A stretch of 64,000 nucleotides of DNA from Gracilaria gracilis (Eukaryota > Rhodophyta > Florideophyceae > Gracilariales > Gracilariaceae), in NCBI GenBank assembly GCA_030374805.1, contig JARGSG010000031.1, positions 124,001-188,000 on the forward strand, given 5' to 3'. Each line of letters starts with the position of its first letter. The first letter of the stretch is position 1. The translations under genes were made by a program, and so were the position numbers. Below the pieces are notes generated by a model. That model saw nothing but the letters and a program-made list of their open reading frames with translations, was not told where the DNA came from and ran no database searches. This document shows positions 63,988 to 64,000 of the stretch, one piece after another.

Positions 63988-64000
63988 AACCTTCAAAGGC

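Larger units (their letters stand above)
61596..64000 (+). mobile_element. Ty3/gypsy-like retroelement 2, 5' part (continues past the window)
   Basis: The order is 5' LTR (61596-61929), a primer binding site, a reduced gag region, aspartic protease and the start of RT at the right edge. Protease and RT-entry residues resemble element 1, but the LTR differs, so it is a separate family. The 3' LTR lies outside the window. Confidence 0.85.

Noticed and set aside
1..64000. tRNA, rRNA or other structured RNA genes
   Set aside because: No cloverleaf or rRNA signature was recognised by eye; a dedicated covariance search would be needed to exclude them.

Overview
The window reads as nuclear DNA of a eukaryote with plastids, most likely a florideophyte red alga. 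The main evidence is a gene at 42.9-43.7 kb encoding a phycobiliprotein-like fold behind a plausible plastid transit peptide. GT-AG introns, scattered Ty3-type retroelements, and BRCA2-like and ABCF/GCN20-like relics rule out a bacterium. This assignment is an inference from sequence alone. Most of the window is a graveyard of mobile elements and broken genes, with one GC-rich gene island at 42.5-44.3 kb.

Left part (1-14 kb): a GC-rich non-coding start, a tandem duplication, possible beta-propeller and Ser/Pro-rich gene fragments, then a Ty3-like retroelement (gag, protease, start of RT; about 4.1-8.0 kb). Its gag is split by a 741-bp solo LTR with a 5-bp target duplication. A KDZ/Plavaka-like transposase relic (8.4-11.8 kb) and a companion reverse-strand gene (12.1-13.8 kb) follow, ending at degenerate TTTAGGG repeats.

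Middle (14.8-28.3 kb): an unrecognised reverse-strand reading frame of about 1,900 codons, divergent from a small basic protein; a dead ABCF/GCN20 copy; and a second divergent locus of unrecognised genes (23.8-28.2 kb). From 28.3 to 33.6 kb there are G-rich tracts, decayed repeats and short palindromes, plus a fragment of an older copy of the next gene. From 33.7 to 38.8 kb lies a large OrsD-type zinc finger, tyrosine recombinase and RecQ-like helicase gene, the best candidate for an autonomous mobile system. GGAGGA...TCCTCC palindromes lie on both sides of it.

Right part (40-64 kb): a truncated SurE, acidic and basic hypothetical proteins, the phycobiliprotein-like gene with a divergent small ORF, an unknown coiled-coil gene, a C48 (Ulp1) protease relic, a BRCA2-like C-terminal region, a PIF1-like helicase relic with an unknown reverse-strand gene, a Hint-domain relic, and a second Ty3-like element (5' LTR, PBS, protease, start of RT) running off the right edge.

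A recurrent feature ties these loci together. Long reading frames stay in one frame while carrying lone in-frame stop codons of all three types, for example four stops and no frameshift in 5.7 kb at 14.8-20.5 kb. Where homology is clear (C48 His-Trp, PIF1, ABCF, Hint) the stop replaces a single residue, which means nonsense decay. Elsewhere (BRCA2-like, recombinase-helicase) strong splice signals suggest very short introns. Deciding between these needs transcript data.
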